Origin: an uncultured Faecalibacterium sp.
GTDB taxonomy: Bacteria > Bacillota > Clostridia > Oscillospirales > Ruminococcaceae
Assembly (NCBI GenBank): GCA_934553285.1
Contig: CAKTFD010000001.1
Span: forward strand, 1-64,000
DNA: 64,000 nt
Reading direction: 5' to 3'
Position numbers and translations under genes: made by a program. Below, in pieces: positions 1 to 9,024 of the stretch. Every line of letters begins with the position of its first letter. Position 1 is the first letter of the stretch. The notes under the pieces were generated by a model that was not told where the DNA came from, searched no databases, and saw nothing but the letters and a program-made list of their open reading frames with translations.

Positions 1-714
1 AAGATCACCCGCAAGAGCGAAAACCCCTCCATCACCCGCGATGTGGGCGGCGAGGGCGTGCAGCAGGCACTGCTGAAGATCCTGGAAGGGACTGTCAGCA
101 ATGTTCCGCCCCAGGGTGGCCGCAAGCATCCGCAGCAGGAGTTCATCCAGATCGATACCACCAATATTCTGTTCATCTGCGGCGGTGCATTTGATGGTCT
201 GGATAAGTATATCCTGCGCCGCACTGATAAGTCCGCACTGGGCTTTGGCAGCGCACTCAAGGATAACTCCACCGAAGCTGAGCGCGCACTGCTGCGTAAG
301 GTGGAACCCCACGATCTGGTCAAGTTTGGCCTGATCCCGGAGTTGATCGGCCGTCTGCCGGTCATCACCGTGCTGGATGATCTGGACGAAGATGCGCTGG
401 TGCGGGTGCTCAAGGAGCCGCGCAACAGCCTGGTCAAGCAGTACAAGGAACTGCTGGGTATGGACAATGTGGAGCTGCTCTTCACCGACGAAGCGCTGCA
501 TGCCATTGCCCGCAAGACCATTGAGCGCAAGACCGGTGCCCGCGGCCTGCGCAGTGTGATGGAAAGCATCCTGCTGCCCATCATGTATGAGGTGCCCAGC
601 GATGCCACCATCATCCGTGTGACTGTGGACGAGGACACCGTGGAGGGCGGCGAGGCACATCTGGAGTATGGTGCCGTGCGCAAACGCTATAAAAATCAGG
701 CGGCCCTGAGCTGA
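1..714 (+). CDS. clpX: ClpX, ATP-dependent protease ATPase subunit (3' part only)
   Basis: The reading frame is open from the first base and gives the last 237 residues of ClpX, about the C-terminal 55% of a protein usually near 420 residues. ClpX is the AAA+ unfoldase that feeds substrates into ClpP in the cytoplasm. Visible marks are the [21 protein letters not shown] segment, the RKH loop ([10 protein letters not shown]), the sensor-1 stretch [15 protein letters not shown] and the sensor-2 arginine region ([11 protein letters not shown]). The start, the zinc-binding domain and Walker A lie outside the window. A structured terminator follows the stop. Identification is secure; only the N-terminal part is unseen. 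Confidence 0.97.
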   Translation, partial: KITRKSENPSITRDVGGEGVQQALLKILEGTVSNVPPQGGRKHPQQEFIQIDTTNILFICGGAFDGLDKYILRRTDKSALGFGSALKDNSTEAERALLRKVEPHDLVKFGLIPELIGRLPVITVLDDLDEDALVRVLKEPRNSLVKQYKELLGMDNVELLFTDEALHAIARKTIERKTGARGLRSVMESILLPIMYEVPSDATIIRVTVDEDTVEGGEAHLEYGAVRKRYKNQAALS

Positions 715-751
715 CGGAACTACCGTACAGGAGGGAAGAAAGCCGCTTCCA

Positions 752-796
752 GGCCCTGTTTCAAGAGCTTTTTGCTTTTGGCAGGGCTTTTTGCTT
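752..796 (+). terminator. Intrinsic terminator of clpX
   Basis: A nested hairpin: outer arms GCCCTG (753-758) and CAGGGC (782-787), inner 7-bp stem CAAGAGC/GCTTTTG with a T5 loop, then TTTTTGCTTT. It lies 40 bases after the clpX stop and ahead of a new promoter. Confidence 0.75.
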
Positions 797-804
797 TCAA
801 ATTC

Positions 805-833
805 TTGTTTCCGGCAGGAAAATGTACTATAAT
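805..833 (+). promoter_or_regulatory. Sigma-A type promoter for the aminotransferase gene
   Basis: TTGTTT, a 17-base spacer and a perfect TATAAT. Transcription would start near 840, leaving a leader of about 100 bases before the start codon. Confidence 0.75.
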
Positions 834-939
834 AGTAAAGTCTGGACTGCGCAGTGTGTGGCCCCCTGGCAGGGGCAGGCTGCAAAAAGCAGACCAGCTG
901 TTTGGGTAACAGGAAGTACGATAAAGGAGTGTGTTTTCA

Positions 940-2220
940 ATGGCAAATTATCTTGCAATGGAGCGTGACGCGCTGACTGCTGAAAAAGCTGCTCTGGAAG
1001 CAGCGTACAAAAAATTTCAGGCAAAGGGCCTTAAACTGAATATGGCCCGCGGCAAACCCGGCCCTCACCAGATGGATCTGGCGATGGACCTGCTCAAGAT
1101 GACCGACTATACCACCGATGCAGGCACTGATGCCCGCAACTATGGTGAGCTGGAGGGCCTGCATGAGGCACGGGCGCTGTTTGCCGATGTATTTGGTGTA
1201 AAGCCCGCCGAGGTATTTGTGGGCGGCAACTCCAGCCTGCAGCTGATGTATAATCTGGTAGCGATCGGCTACATGTTTGGCTTCCCGGAGTCTCCGTGTC
1301 CCTGGTCTCAGGTGGAAAAGCGCAAGTTCCTCTGCCCGGTGCCCGGCTACGACCGTCACTTTGCCATCACCGAGGAGATGGGCTTTGAGCTGATCAGCGT
1401 GCCTATGACCCCCAACGGCCCGGATATGGATGTTGTGGAAAAACTGGTGGCAGAGGATGATACCATCAAGGGTATCTGGTGTGTGCCGCAGTATTCCAAC
1501 CCCGATGGTTATACCTACAGCGATGAGACCATCGAGCGCTTTGCAAAGATGAAGACTGCAGCTCCCGATTTCAAGATCTTCTGGGATGAGGCCTATATCG
1601 TCCATCACCTGACCGATGAGATCATCGAGACCCCGGTGCTGCTGAACGAGAGCAAGAAGTACGGCAACGAAGACCGCGTGTTCATGTTTACCTCCACCAG
1701 CAAGATCACCTTCCCGGGTGCTGGTGTTTCTGCCATCGCCTGCAGTGAGAGCTGCATGAAGTACATCTGCAGCCGCTTCTCGGTAATGATCATCAGCTAT
1801 GATAAGATGAACCAGCTGCGCCATGTCCGTTTCCTGAAAAATAAGGAAGGCGTGCTGGCACACATGGCAAAGCACCGCCGCCGTCTGGTGCCCTGTTTTG
1901 ATGCTGTCAAGACTGCCTTTGCCAACAACCTGACCCCTTGTGGTGATATTGCCCACTGGACCAACCCCAAGGGCGGTTACTTTATCAGCCTGTATGTCAT
2001 GCCCGGCTGTGCCAAGCGTGTGGCAGAACTGTGCAAGAATGCAGGTCTGGTGCTGACCGGTGCAGGCTCTGCCTACCCGTACCACAAGGATCCGCAGGAC
2101 TCTCATCTGCGCATCGCACCCACTTACCCCAGCCTGGACGAGGTGGAGACCGCATCGGAACTGCTGTGCGTCTGTGTGCGTCTGGCAGTAGTGGAAAAGC
2201 TGCTGGCTGAAAAGGCTTAA
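940..2220 (+). CDS. Type-Ic aspartate aminotransferase (PLP-dependent)
   Basis: A 426-residue PLP aminotransferase resembling the AspT-like family (Aminotran_MocR Pfam family), which converts oxaloacetate and glutamate to aspartate and 2-oxoglutarate in the cytoplasm. The N-terminal block MARGKPGPHQMDL, the DARNYGELEGL segment and the lysine motif TSTSKITFPGAG (Schiff-base Lys255) support this. I start at ATG 940 because AGGAG at 925-929 is 10 bases upstream; an in-frame GTG at 931 is too close to that site. The gene is monocistronic, with its own promoter and terminator. A neighbouring aspartate-family block (asd-dapA-dapB) suggests it supplies aspartate, but substrate choice cannot be read from sequence alone. 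Confidence 0.88.
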   Translation: MANYLAMERDALTAEKAALEAAYKKFQAKGLKLNMARGKPGPHQMDLAMDLLKMTDYTTDAGTDARNYGELEGLHEARALFADVFGVKPAEVFVGGNSSLQLMYNLVAIGYMFGFPESPCPWSQVEKRKFLCPVPGYDRHFAITEEMGFELISVPMTPNGPDMDVVEKLVAEDDTIKGIWCVPQYSNPDGYTYSDETIERFAKMKTAAPDFKIFWDEAYIVHHLTDEIIETPVLLNESKKYGNEDRVFMFTSTSKITFPGAGVSAIACSESCMKYICSRFSVMIISYDKMNQLRHVRFLKNKEGVLAHMAKHRRRLVPCFDAVKTAFANNLTPCGDIAHWTNPKGGYFISLYVMPGCAKRVAELCKNAGLVLTGAGSAYPYHKDPQDSHLRIAPTYPSLDEVETASELLCVCVRLAVVEKLLAEKA

Positions 2221-2240
2221 ATTTATTTATTTGGTATATT

Positions 2241-2281
2241 CTCCTCTGCCGGTCCCAGCAGGGTCGGCAGGGGAGTTTTGT
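2241..2281 (+). terminator. Intrinsic terminator of the aminotransferase gene
   Basis: Arms CTCCTCTGCCG (2241-2251) and CGGCAGGGGAG (2265-2275), one G-T pair, followed by TTTTG. Confidence 0.85.
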
Positions 2282-2396
2282 CACAGGAAGGTCGGCACGA
2301 CGGCTGCCCTGTGCTGAAAGGAGCCGCCAACTGTGCGGTTCACAACACAAACGGCTGCGGATGCAGAGCCGTTGCATTTGGAGGTTCCCTGATCTT

Positions 2397-4730
2397 ATGA
2401 AAACAAAAGGCAAAGCATGGCAGCTGGTACTTACCGTGCTGCTGATCGTTGTATTTGTCTATACCGCGTTTTTGGGCGTGGCAGCAAAATACGGCGATGT
2501 GACCACCACCTACATCAAGGGTGCAAAGGATATCCGCTTTGGTGTGGATATCAAGGGCGGCGTAAACGTCACCTTTGTACCATCGGATGGCTACGATGCA
2601 ACAGACGAGCAGCTGGATGCTGCCCGCCTCGTTATCGAGAACCGTCTGGTCGCGCTGAACGTGACCGACTATGAGCTGTATGTGGATAACAACTCCGACA
2701 GCCTGATCCTGGAGTTCCCGTGGCAGTCCGGCGAAACGGATTTTGACCCCGAGTCTGCGATCCAGGAGATCGGAACCACAGCCTATCTGACCTTCCGCGA
2801 AGGTGCCAGCAAGGATGGCACACTGATCCTGGATGGCTCCATGGTCGAAAGCGCAGCAGCGCAGTACGGCCCCGTGAGCAATGGCGGCAGCGCAGAGTAT
2901 TATGTTTCCCTCAAGTTCACCAGCGAGGGTGCCAAGGCTTTTGGCGAGGCCACTACAAAGCTGGCCGCCGATAAGGGCAGCATCAGCATCTGGCTGGATG
3001 ATGAAAATGTGAGCACTGCTACGGTCAACACTGCCATTACGGATGGCCAGGCCATCATCACCAGCTCGGCAGCAAATCCCTTTACGCAGGATGCTGTGGT
3101 CAAGATGGCGCGCCAGATCAACTCCGGTGCGCTGCCCTTTGCACTGAGTGTGGACAGCTACTCTACCGTAAGCCCCAGCCTGGGCGAAAACAGCCTTGGT
3201 GCCATGGTTCTGGCGGGATTGATCGCGTTTGCGCTCATCGTGGTGTTCATGACGGTGCTGTACCGTCTGCCGGGTTTCCTGGCCTGTATCGCCCTGGCGG
3301 GGCAGGTGGCAGCTACGCTGGCATTCGTGTCCGGCTACTTCCCGGTGTTTGAGAGTTTCACCCTGACCCTGCCCGGTATTGCAGGTATCATTCTGGCCAT
3401 CGGCATGGGCGTGGATGCCAACGTTATTACTGCCGAGCGCATCAAGGAAGAGCTGAAAAACGGCAAATCGCTGGATGGTGCGCTCAAAAGCGGTTTTGCC
3501 CGCGGTCTGACCCCCATCATTGATGGCAATGTGACCATCGTCATCGTGGCCATCGTGCTGATGAGCGCCTTTGGCCCTTCGGATGGCCTGTTTGCCAAGG
3601 CGTTGCACTTTGTGTTCTTTGCCTTTGGCCCCTCTACTGCAGGCACCATCTACGCCTTTGGCTATACGCTGCTTACCGGCGTGCTGCTGAACTTTGTATT
3701 TGGCGTGTTTGCCACCCGTGTTATGATCCGTGGTGCAGCCTCCATCAAGGCGCTGCGCAGCCCGTGGCTTTACGGCGCTGCAAAGCCCGGGAAGGCAAAG
3801 GCCGAAAAGAAGCCGATGGACTTTGTGGCACTGCGCAAAAAGTTCCTCACCTTCTCGACCTGCCTGATGGCCGTCATTCTGCTGTGCGCAGCGGTGTTTG
3901 GTGTGCATCTGGATACTGAGTTCACCGGTGGTGCCATGATCACCCTGTCCTACGAGGGCAGCTTTGACCAGGCCGCAGTACAAAAGACTGCCGCCGCTGC
4001 ACTGGATAATACCGGCCTGACCCTGCAGACCGGCGAGAATGTTGCCACCGGCGACCAGACCCTGAAAATTTCCATGCCCGGCACCGAAACTGTGACCACT
4101 GAGCAGGTGGAGGAGCTGCTGGCTTCTCTGAACGAGAACTACCCTGATAACCAGTTTGTCCAGCTGTCCCTGAGCAATGTCAGCGCTGCCATGGGCACCA
4201 AGTTCCTGCAGAAGAGCCTGGTGGCAGTGGTGTTTGCACTGGTGCTCATCCTGCTGTATATCGCGCTGCGTTTCAAGAACATCGGCGGCCTGACCGGCGG
4301 CCTGATGGCGGTGCTGGCACTGGTGAACGACCTGATGGTGGTATTTGGCACCTTTGTGCTACTGCGCACTGCGCTGGATGGCAACTTTATCGCCGCAATG
4401 CTGACCATCCTTGGCTACTCCATCAACGATACCGTTGTGGTGTACGACCGTATCCGTGAGAACCGCGCCCTCATGGGCAAGAAGGCTTCCTTTGAGGAGC
4501 TGGTCAACCTCTCGGTCAACCAGTCTGCCCGCCGCACCCTTGTTACTACTATTACCACCGTGATGGCACTGGGCGTTATGTGCATCGTGGCAAAGCTGTA
4601 CGGCCTGGAAAGCATCTTCACCTTTGCGTTCCCGCTGATGATGGGCATGATCAGCGGCGTGTACACCTCTCTGTGCGTTTCTACCTCGGCATGGGTGCTG
4701 TGGAGCGAGCGCAGCAAAAAGAAAAACTAA
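2397..4730 (+). CDS. secDF: SecDF fusion, protein translocase accessory subunit
   Basis: A 777-residue single-chain fusion of SecD and SecF, as in Bacillus subtilis, using the proton-motive force to assist Sec-dependent export. The SecD half has an N-terminal membrane anchor ([18 protein letters not shown]), the signature [10 protein letters not shown], a large extracytoplasmic domain and a membrane bundle containing [17 protein letters not shown]. The SecF half starts near residue 470 and has [14 protein letters not shown] and [19 protein letters not shown] 2397 is chosen because GGAGG (2380-2384) precedes it by 12 bases and a transmembrane helix follows at once. A leader hairpin (AACGGCT 2350-2356 with AGCCGTT 2367-2373) sits just upstream of that site. 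nrdR follows after 16 bases. Confidence 0.96.
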   Translation: MKTKGKAWQLVLTVLLIVVFVYTAFLGVAAKYGDVTTTYIKGAKDIRFGVDIKGGVNVTFVPSDGYDATDEQLDAARLVIENRLVALNVTDYELYVDNNSDSLILEFPWQSGETDFDPESAIQEIGTTAYLTFREGASKDGTLILDGSMVESAAAQYGPVSNGGSAEYYVSLKFTSEGAKAFGEATTKLAADKGSISIWLDDENVSTATVNTAITDGQAIITSSAANPFTQDAVVKMARQINSGALPFALSVDSYSTVSPSLGENSLGAMVLAGLIAFALIVVFMTVLYRLPGFLACIALAGQVAATLAFVSGYFPVFESFTLTLPGIAGIILAIGMGVDANVITAERIKEELKNGKSLDGALKSGFARGLTPIIDGNVTIVIVAIVLMSAFGPSDGLFAKALHFVFFAFGPSTAGTIYAFGYTLLTGVLLNFVFGVFATRVMIRGAASIKALRSPWLYGAAKPGKAKAEKKPMDFVALRKKFLTFSTCLMAVILLCAAVFGVHLDTEFTGGAMITLSYEGSFDQAAVQKTAAAALDNTGLTLQTGENVATGDQTLKISMPGTETVTTEQVEELLASLNENYPDNQFVQLSLSNVSAAMGTKFLQKSLVAVVFALVLILLYIALRFKNIGGLTGGLMAVLALVNDLMVVFGTFVLLRTALDGNFIAAMLTILGYSINDTVVVYDRIRENRALMGKKASFEELVNLSVNQSARRTLVTTITTVMALGVMCIVAKLYGLESIFTFAFPLMMGMISGVYTSLCVSTSAWVLWSERSKKKN

Positions 4731-4746
4731 GGCGGAGGAACAGAAG

Positions 4747-5214
4747 ATGAAGTGTCCCTATTGCGGCGCGGAGGAATCCAAGGTGATTGACTCCCGCCCC
4801 ACCGAAGACAACGAGCGTATCCGCCGCCGCCGCGAGTGCCTGAACTGCCATATGCGGTTTACGACCTATGAGGTCGTGGAAACGGTGCCGCTGGTGGTCA
4901 TCAAAAAGGATAGCTCCCGGGAACCGTTCGACCGGCAGAAGCTGCTCAACGCCATGCTGCGCGCCTGCGCGAAGCGTCCGGTAAGCTACGAAGCACTGGA
5001 CCGCGCAGTCAGCAGTATCGAGCAGGCGCTGTTCAGCTCCTACGACCGTGAGATCCCTAGCGTGCGCATTGGCGAGCTGACCATGCAAGAGCTGAAAAAG
5101 ATCGATGAGGTGGCTTATATCCGCTTTGCTTCCGTCTATCGCCAGTTTGCCGATGTGGAAAGTTTTCTGGATGAGCTGAAAAAACTTGTGGGCGACCGCC
5201 AGGAAAAGAAGTAA
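4747..5214 (+). CDS. nrdR: NrdR, repressor of ribonucleotide reductase genes
   Basis: A 155-residue regulator with the N-terminal zinc ribbon CPYC (residues 3-6) and CLNC, the basic segment RIRRRREC, and an ATP-cone domain ([20 protein letters not shown] onwards). The family binds NrdR boxes and represses ribonucleotide reductase genes in response to ATP/dATP. No reductase gene is in this window, so its targets lie elsewhere. It is probably co-transcribed with secDF (16-base gap, ribosome site GGAGG) and is followed by a strong terminator. Confidence 0.96.
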   Translation: MKCPYCGAEESKVIDSRPTEDNERIRRRRECLNCHMRFTTYEVVETVPLVVIKKDSSREPFDRQKLLNAMLRACAKRPVSYEALDRAVSSIEQALFSSYDREIPSVRIGELTMQELKKIDEVAYIRFASVYRQFADVESFLDELKKLVGDRQEKK

Positions 5215-5226
5215 AACAGCAAAAAT

Positions 5227-5267
5227 AATACCGACCTGTGTCCAAACGGATGCAGGCCGGTATTTTT
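5227..5267 (+). terminator. Intrinsic terminator of secDF-nrdR
   Basis: AATACCG-A-CCTG pairs with CAGG-C-CGGTATT across a short loop, followed by TTTTTG. It stands between convergent nrdR and the ACT gene and could serve both directions. Confidence 0.85.
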
Positions 5268-5320
5268 GTGCCAAAAACCGGGGCCAAAAGGGAATACACC
5301 CCTCCGACCCCGGTCGCTTC

Positions 5321-5788
5321 TTACAGTTCGTATGCTTTTTTCAGTGCCTCATAGGCGGCATCCTCGTTCTCTGCGTGGACGAGCAGAGAGATGTCCAGAT
5401 CACTGGTCGTGATCAGCAGAACCTCAATGTCAGCCAGCGCCAGCGCATTCAGGGCGCGTGCCGCTACGCCACAGCTGGTGACCATGTCTTCTCCAAACAG
5501 ATTCAGCTTGGAATAACCTACGCTGATAAGCGGAGAAGCCTTAGCGTCTTTATCCAGATTTGCCGCCGAGATCGCTTTCATCACCCGCGGCAGGTCGCTG
5601 CTGGATGCAGTAAAGCTGAAATCGATGCTCGTGCCATGCGGAGCGCTCTGGCTGATCATATCCACCACAACGCCATTGTCCGCAAAGATGTCCAGATAGC
5701 GTGCCAGGCTGTTGCCCCGGAATGCTGCATCCTGCACACTGATCATCATCAGGCCGGTCTCGATGTTGATCTTTGATACTCCGTACAT
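5321..5788 (-). CDS. Stand-alone tandem ACT-domain protein (aspartokinase regulatory-domain type)
   Basis: A 155-residue protein resembling only the C-terminal regulatory half of aspartokinase. Two ACT-like repeats are visible: ISVQDAAFRGNSLARYLDIFADNGVVVDMISQ near the N-terminus, and VAARALNALALADIEVLLITTSDLDISLLV near residues 105-137. No kinase domain is present. ATG 5788 is preceded by GGAGG; a longer frame exists but lacks a ribosome site. It lies 214 bases downstream of dapB and has its own TTGACA promoter. It could be a lysine or threonine sensor subunit working with a separate aspartokinase, much as the internally started beta subunit of Bacillus LysC does. That role is inference. Confidence 0.75.
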   Translation of the reverse strand: MYGVSKINIETGLMMISVQDAAFRGNSLARYLDIFADNGVVVDMISQSAPHGTSIDFSFTASSSDLPRVMKAISAANLDKDAKASPLISVGYSKLNLFGEDMVTSCGVAARALNALALADIEVLLITTSDLDISLLVHAENEDAAYEALKKAYEL

Positions 5789-5876
5789 AAAAAGTCCTCC
5801 GTTCTGCCCGGCAGCCCGGGCAACACTATCAATTGCCACATTTTTATGTAAGCGCTAAAAAGTCGGCACTGCTATT

Positions 5877-5905
5877 ATTTTGCGCGATTTTTTGTATCCT
5901 GTCAA
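5877..5905 (-). promoter_or_regulatory. Promoter for the ACT-domain gene
   Basis: On the minus strand: perfect TTGACA (5905-5900), 17-base spacer, CAAAAT (5882-5877), in the 214-base gap after dapB. The -10 box matches at four of six positions. Confidence 0.5.
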
Positions 5906-6002
5906 GGCTGAAATCAGAATAATTTTCCACCACAGCATTTTTTGCGCTGCCGGTTCCTGCGTATGGACGCGCCAAAACAGATGCAAACTGGGGATTTCCC
6001 GC

Positions 6003-6761
6003 TCAGAGCGCAGAGATCAGATCCCCCATGTCATACAGGCCCGGCTCCTTCTGGGCCAGATAGACCGCGGCATTCACTGCACCGTTGGCAAAAATGCTGC
6101 GGGAGTAGGCAGTGTGGCGGAGGGTGATGACCTCATCCGGGCCGCAGAACAGCACCTCGTGGTCCCCCACGATGCTGCCGCCGCGCACAGAGCTGATGCC
6201 GATCTCTTTTGGGTCGCGCTTCTGGCGTACTGCAGAACGGTCGTACACATAATGGTAAGCGCCATCGTTTTCTTCGTTGATAGCATCGGCCAGCATCAGT
6301 GCCGTTCCGCTGGGAGCATCCAGCTTGTTGTGGTGGTGCTGCTCCACGATCTCGATATCGTAGTTGACACCCAGCACTGCAGAGGCGCGCTTGCACAGTT
6401 CAGCCAGCACATTGATGCCCATAGACATATTGGCGCTCTTGAACACCGGAACACTGCGGGACAGCTGCACGATTTTCAGCTGCAGCTCTTCCGAGAGGCC
6501 GGTGGTACATACCACGATGGGCAGATTATGTGCCTCGCAGTAGGGCAGGGCCTTTTCTACCGCAGCAGGGGAGCTGAAATCGATGATGACATCTCCTTTG
6601 CCGTTCAGCTTTTCCAGGCTGTCATATACCGGAATACCGTTCTGTTCGCCGTCCTTGATATCGATACCGGCCACCACACGGCAGTCCTCCCGCTGTGCGA
6701 TCATCTCGCACAGCACGTGGCCCATGCGGCCGCCAATGCCCTGAATCACGATCTCTGTCAT
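6003..6761 (-). CDS. dapB: 4-hydroxy-tetrahydrodipicolinate reductase
   Basis: A 252-residue NAD(P)H-dependent reductase of the diaminopimelate/lysine pathway, acting on the product of DapA. The nucleotide-binding motif GIGGRMG is at residues 8-14, and the family signature HHHNKLDAPSGTA lies mid-protein with the catalytic histidines and the lysine. ATG 6761 is chosen because GAGGA precedes it by 8 bases and the Rossmann strand starts immediately. It is the last gene of the asd-dapA-dapB set, 75 bases after dapA, and that gap holds a perfect 11-bp hairpin. Length is close to the family norm. Confidence 0.96.
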   Translation of the reverse strand: MTEIVIQGIGGRMGHVLCEMIAQREDCRVVAGIDIKDGEQNGIPVYDSLEKLNGKGDVIIDFSSPAAVEKALPYCEAHNLPIVVCTTGLSEELQLKIVQLSRSVPVFKSANMSMGINVLAELCKRASAVLGVNYDIEIVEQHHHNKLDAPSGTALMLADAINEENDGAYHYVYDRSAVRQKRDPKEIGISSVRGGSIVGDHEVLFCGPDEVITLRHTAYSRSIFANGAVNAAVYLAQKEPGLYDMGDLISAL

Positions 6762-6789
6762 TGTCAGTTCCTCATTTCCATAATACGCC

Positions 6790-6824
6790 AGAATGCCCGG
6801 AAGCAAGAGTTCCCCGGGCATTCT
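6790..6824 (-). promoter_or_regulatory. Intercistronic hairpin between dapA and dapB
   Basis: A perfect 11-bp stem (AGAATGCCCGG / CCGGGCATTCT) with a 13-base loop in the short dapA-dapB gap. No T-run follows on either strand, so it looks like an mRNA-stabilising or attenuating structure rather than a terminator. Confidence 0.55.
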
Positions 6825-6836
6825 GTGCAAATTCTG

Positions 6837-7730
6837 TTATTTCTCCAGCAGTCCTGCTGCCTGCAGTGCCTGCTCGATCTGTGCCTTGTGGGCATCGCCA
6901 GGCTCTACCAGCGGCAGACGGCATTCGCCTGCGTTCCAGCCCAGCAGATTCATCGCATACTTGACCGGGATGGGGTTCACCTCGCAGAACATGGCATCTA
7001 CCAGCGGCAGCATTTCCAGCTGCAGTGCGCAGGCCTTGGCAGTGTCGCCGTCAAAAAATGCCTGGCAGCAGTTGTGCACCAGCTCCGGGGCAATATTGGA
7101 GACCACACTGATAACGCCCTTGCCGCCCAGAGACAGCAGGGGAACAGCCTGGTCATCATTGCCGGAGTAGATGTTCAGCGCATCACCGCACAGTGCAGCG
7201 ATCTTGGCCACCTGGGAGATATTGCCGGATGCTTCCTTGATGCCGTTGATGAGCGGGTGCTTGCTCAGCTCCAGCGCAGTTTCGGGCGCAATGTTCAGCC
7301 CCGTACGGGAAGGCACATTGTACAGGATGACCGGGATGCCGCCAGCCTCAGCCATGGCGGTAAAGTGTGCCACCAGACCGGCCTGAGAGGTCTTGTTGTA
7401 GTAGGGGGTGACCATCAGCAGGGCATCAGCACCACAGGCGGCGGACTTTGCAGCCAGCGCACAGCCGTGGTCGGTATCGTTGGAACCGGCACCGGCAATG
7501 ACCGGAATCCGGTGGTTGACCGTATCCACGGTAAACTTGATAGCGGCCAGCTGCTCTTCATCGGTCATGGTAGAGCACTCGCCAGTGGTGCCGCAGATGA
7601 TAATGGCATCCGTGTGGCGTGCGATCTGATCCTCGATAATGCGGCCCAGCTCGTCAAAGTTGATGCTTCCGTCCTCATACATCGGGGTGATGATCGCCAC
7701 GCCCGCGCCAGTAAAGACAGGCTTCTTCAT
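6837..7730 (-). CDS. dapA: 4-hydroxy-tetrahydrodipicolinate synthase
   Basis: A 297-residue TIM-barrel aldolase that condenses pyruvate with aspartate semialdehyde, the committed step to diaminopimelate and lysine. The GTTGE pyruvate-binding motif is at residues 47-51, the catalytic Tyr137 lies in LYNVPSRTG and the Schiff-base Lys165 in GIKEASGN. The start has AAAGGAG upstream at a good distance. It sits 45 bases downstream of asd, whose product is its substrate, so the operon order follows the pathway. Length and all key residues match DapA rather than NanA or KDG aldolases. Confidence 0.97.
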   Translation of the reverse strand: MKKPVFTGAGVAIITPMYEDGSINFDELGRIIEDQIARHTDAIIICGTTGECSTMTDEEQLAAIKFTVDTVNHRIPVIAGAGSNDTDHGCALAAKSAACGADALLMVTPYYNKTSQAGLVAHFTAMAEAGGIPVILYNVPSRTGLNIAPETALELSKHPLINGIKEASGNISQVAKIAALCGDALNIYSGNDDQAVPLLSLGGKGVISVVSNIAPELVHNCCQAFFDGDTAKACALQLEMLPLVDAMFCEVNPIPVKYAMNLLGWNAGECRLPLVEPGDAHKAQIEQALQAAGLLEK

Positions 7731-7775
7731 AGTAAAAAACTCCTTTGCTGCGTATCTCGCGCAAAAATTCAGGCA

Positions 7776-8858
7776 TCAGTCCATATAGCCCTTGGCTGCC
7801 AGCAGCTCCGCCAGCAGCACAGCACCGCCGGCAGCGCCGCGCAGGGTATTGTGACTCATGCAGGCAAACTTGTAATCGAACAGCGTATCTTCACGCAGGC
7901 GGCCGATGCACACAGCCATGCCGTTCTCAGTGTTGCGGTCCAGCTTGGGCTGCGGACGATCCGGCTCGGTAAAATAGTGCAGGAACTGCTTGGGCGCGCT
8001 GGGCAGATCCAGCTCCTGTGCCGGGCCACGGAAGTTTGCCCAGGCTTCGAGCATCTGCTCCTTGGTGGGCTTTTTGTCAAAGCTCACGAAAACGGCTGCA
8101 GTGTGTCCATCGGAAACAGGCACACGGAAGCACTGTGCGGTGATGACCGGCTTTTCAGCGTTTACGATCTGGCCGCCCTCGATGTGGCCCCACAGCTTGA
8201 GCGGTTCCCGCTCGCTCTTTTCTTCCTCGCCGCCGATGTAGGGGATCACGTTGTCCACGATCTCAGGCATCCGGTCAAAGGTCTTGCCTGCGCCGGAAAT
8301 TGCCTGATAGGTGCACACCAGTGCCTTGTTCACGCCAAAGTCCTTCATCAGGGGATGCAGGGCAGGCACATAGCTCTGCAGGCTGCAGTTGGACTTGACT
8401 GCGATAAAGCCGCGCTTGGTGCCAAGGCGCTTGCGCTGTGCGGGAATGATCTCGATATGGTCGGCGTTGATCTCAGGCACCACCATGGGAACATCCGGGG
8501 TAAAACGATGGGCACTGTTATTGGAGACTACCGGGCACTCAGCCTTGGCATATGCTTCTTCCAGTGCTTTGATCTCGTCCTTGGGCATGTTGACTGCGCA
8601 GAAGATAAAATCCACCTGCGAAGCAACTTCCTCGACCTTGGAGGCATCCAGAACGGTCATCTTTTTTACGCTCTCCGGCATGGGAGTGGTCATAGCCCAC
8701 CGGGGGCCTACGGCATCCTCATAGGTCTTGCCTGCGCTGCGGCCGGATGCGGCCAGCACGGTCAGCTTGAACCAGGGATGATTCTCCAGCAGAGTTACAA
8801 AACGCTGGCCCACCATGCCCGTTGCGCCTACGATACCCACTTTATACTGTCTTTCCAT
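7776..8858 (-). CDS. asd: Aspartate-semialdehyde dehydrogenase, archaeal/fungal type
   Basis: A 360-residue NADPH-dependent dehydrogenase converting aspartyl phosphate to aspartate semialdehyde. The N-terminal GATGMVGQRF motif (residues 11-20) binds the nucleotide; the catalytic cysteine is Cys158 in KSNCSLQ. The SNCSLQ context, rather than SNCTT, and the overall length place it in the archaeal/fungal branch of the family, which is also found in some Bacillota. ATG 8858 is used because a purine-rich GGAAAGG site precedes it; a frame extension of 28 cysteine-rich residues upstream is not credible. It heads the asd-dapA-dapB operon, driven by a TTGACA promoter that faces that of queA. Confidence 0.95.
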   Translation of the reverse strand: MERQYKVGIVGATGMVGQRFVTLLENHPWFKLTVLAASGRSAGKTYEDAVGPRWAMTTPMPESVKKMTVLDASKVEEVASQVDFIFCAVNMPKDEIKALEEAYAKAECPVVSNNSAHRFTPDVPMVVPEINADHIEIIPAQRKRLGTKRGFIAVKSNCSLQSYVPALHPLMKDFGVNKALVCTYQAISGAGKTFDRMPEIVDNVIPYIGGEEEKSEREPLKLWGHIEGGQIVNAEKPVITAQCFRVPVSDGHTAAVFVSFDKKPTKEQMLEAWANFRGPAQELDLPSAPKQFLHYFTEPDRPQPKLDRNTENGMAVCIGRLREDTLFDYKFACMSHNTLRGAAGGAVLLAELLAAKGYMD

Positions 8859-8919
8859 TTCCAGCACCTTTCCTTTCAAAAAACAAAACAGTAAATCTCG
8901 GCATTGCACAGAACACCGC

Positions 8920-8948
8920 TTGCAAACCGGACAGTAATGCAATATAAT
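8920..8948 (+). promoter_or_regulatory. queA promoter
   Basis: TTGCAA (8920-8925), 17-base spacer, perfect TATAAT (8943-8948). Predicted start near 8955, running right through the opposing asd promoter. Confidence 0.75.
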
Positions 8949-8970
8949 AGATACTGTTTATACAGATTCT

Positions 8971-9000
8971 ATGATATCATTGATACGTTGTCCGTGTCAA
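8971..9000 (-). promoter_or_regulatory. asd-dapA-dapB promoter
   Basis: On the minus strand: TTGACA (9000-8995), 18-base spacer, TATCAT (8976-8971). Predicted start near 8964, running left across the queA promoter. Confidence 0.65.
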
Positions 9001-9024
9001 TCATCGGAAAGGCAAATGCACAGT

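Noticed and set aside
5880..8894. A very long open frame on the plus strand (about 1000 codons) opposite asd-dapA-dapB.
   Set aside because: It is the antisense shadow of three well-conserved genes whose G/C-rich third positions keep the opposite frame free of stops. It has no family resemblance and no ribosome site. Similar shadows opposite secDF, tgt-queA, guaA, dnaE, the molybdenum subunit and the NCS2 permease were also discarded.
8859..9024. Lysine riboswitch or preQ1 riboswitch controlling asd or queA.
   Set aside because: The asd leader after the predicted start is about 100 bases without the lysine aptamer's conserved helices; the queA leader is only about 70 bases and lacks the preQ1 core pattern.
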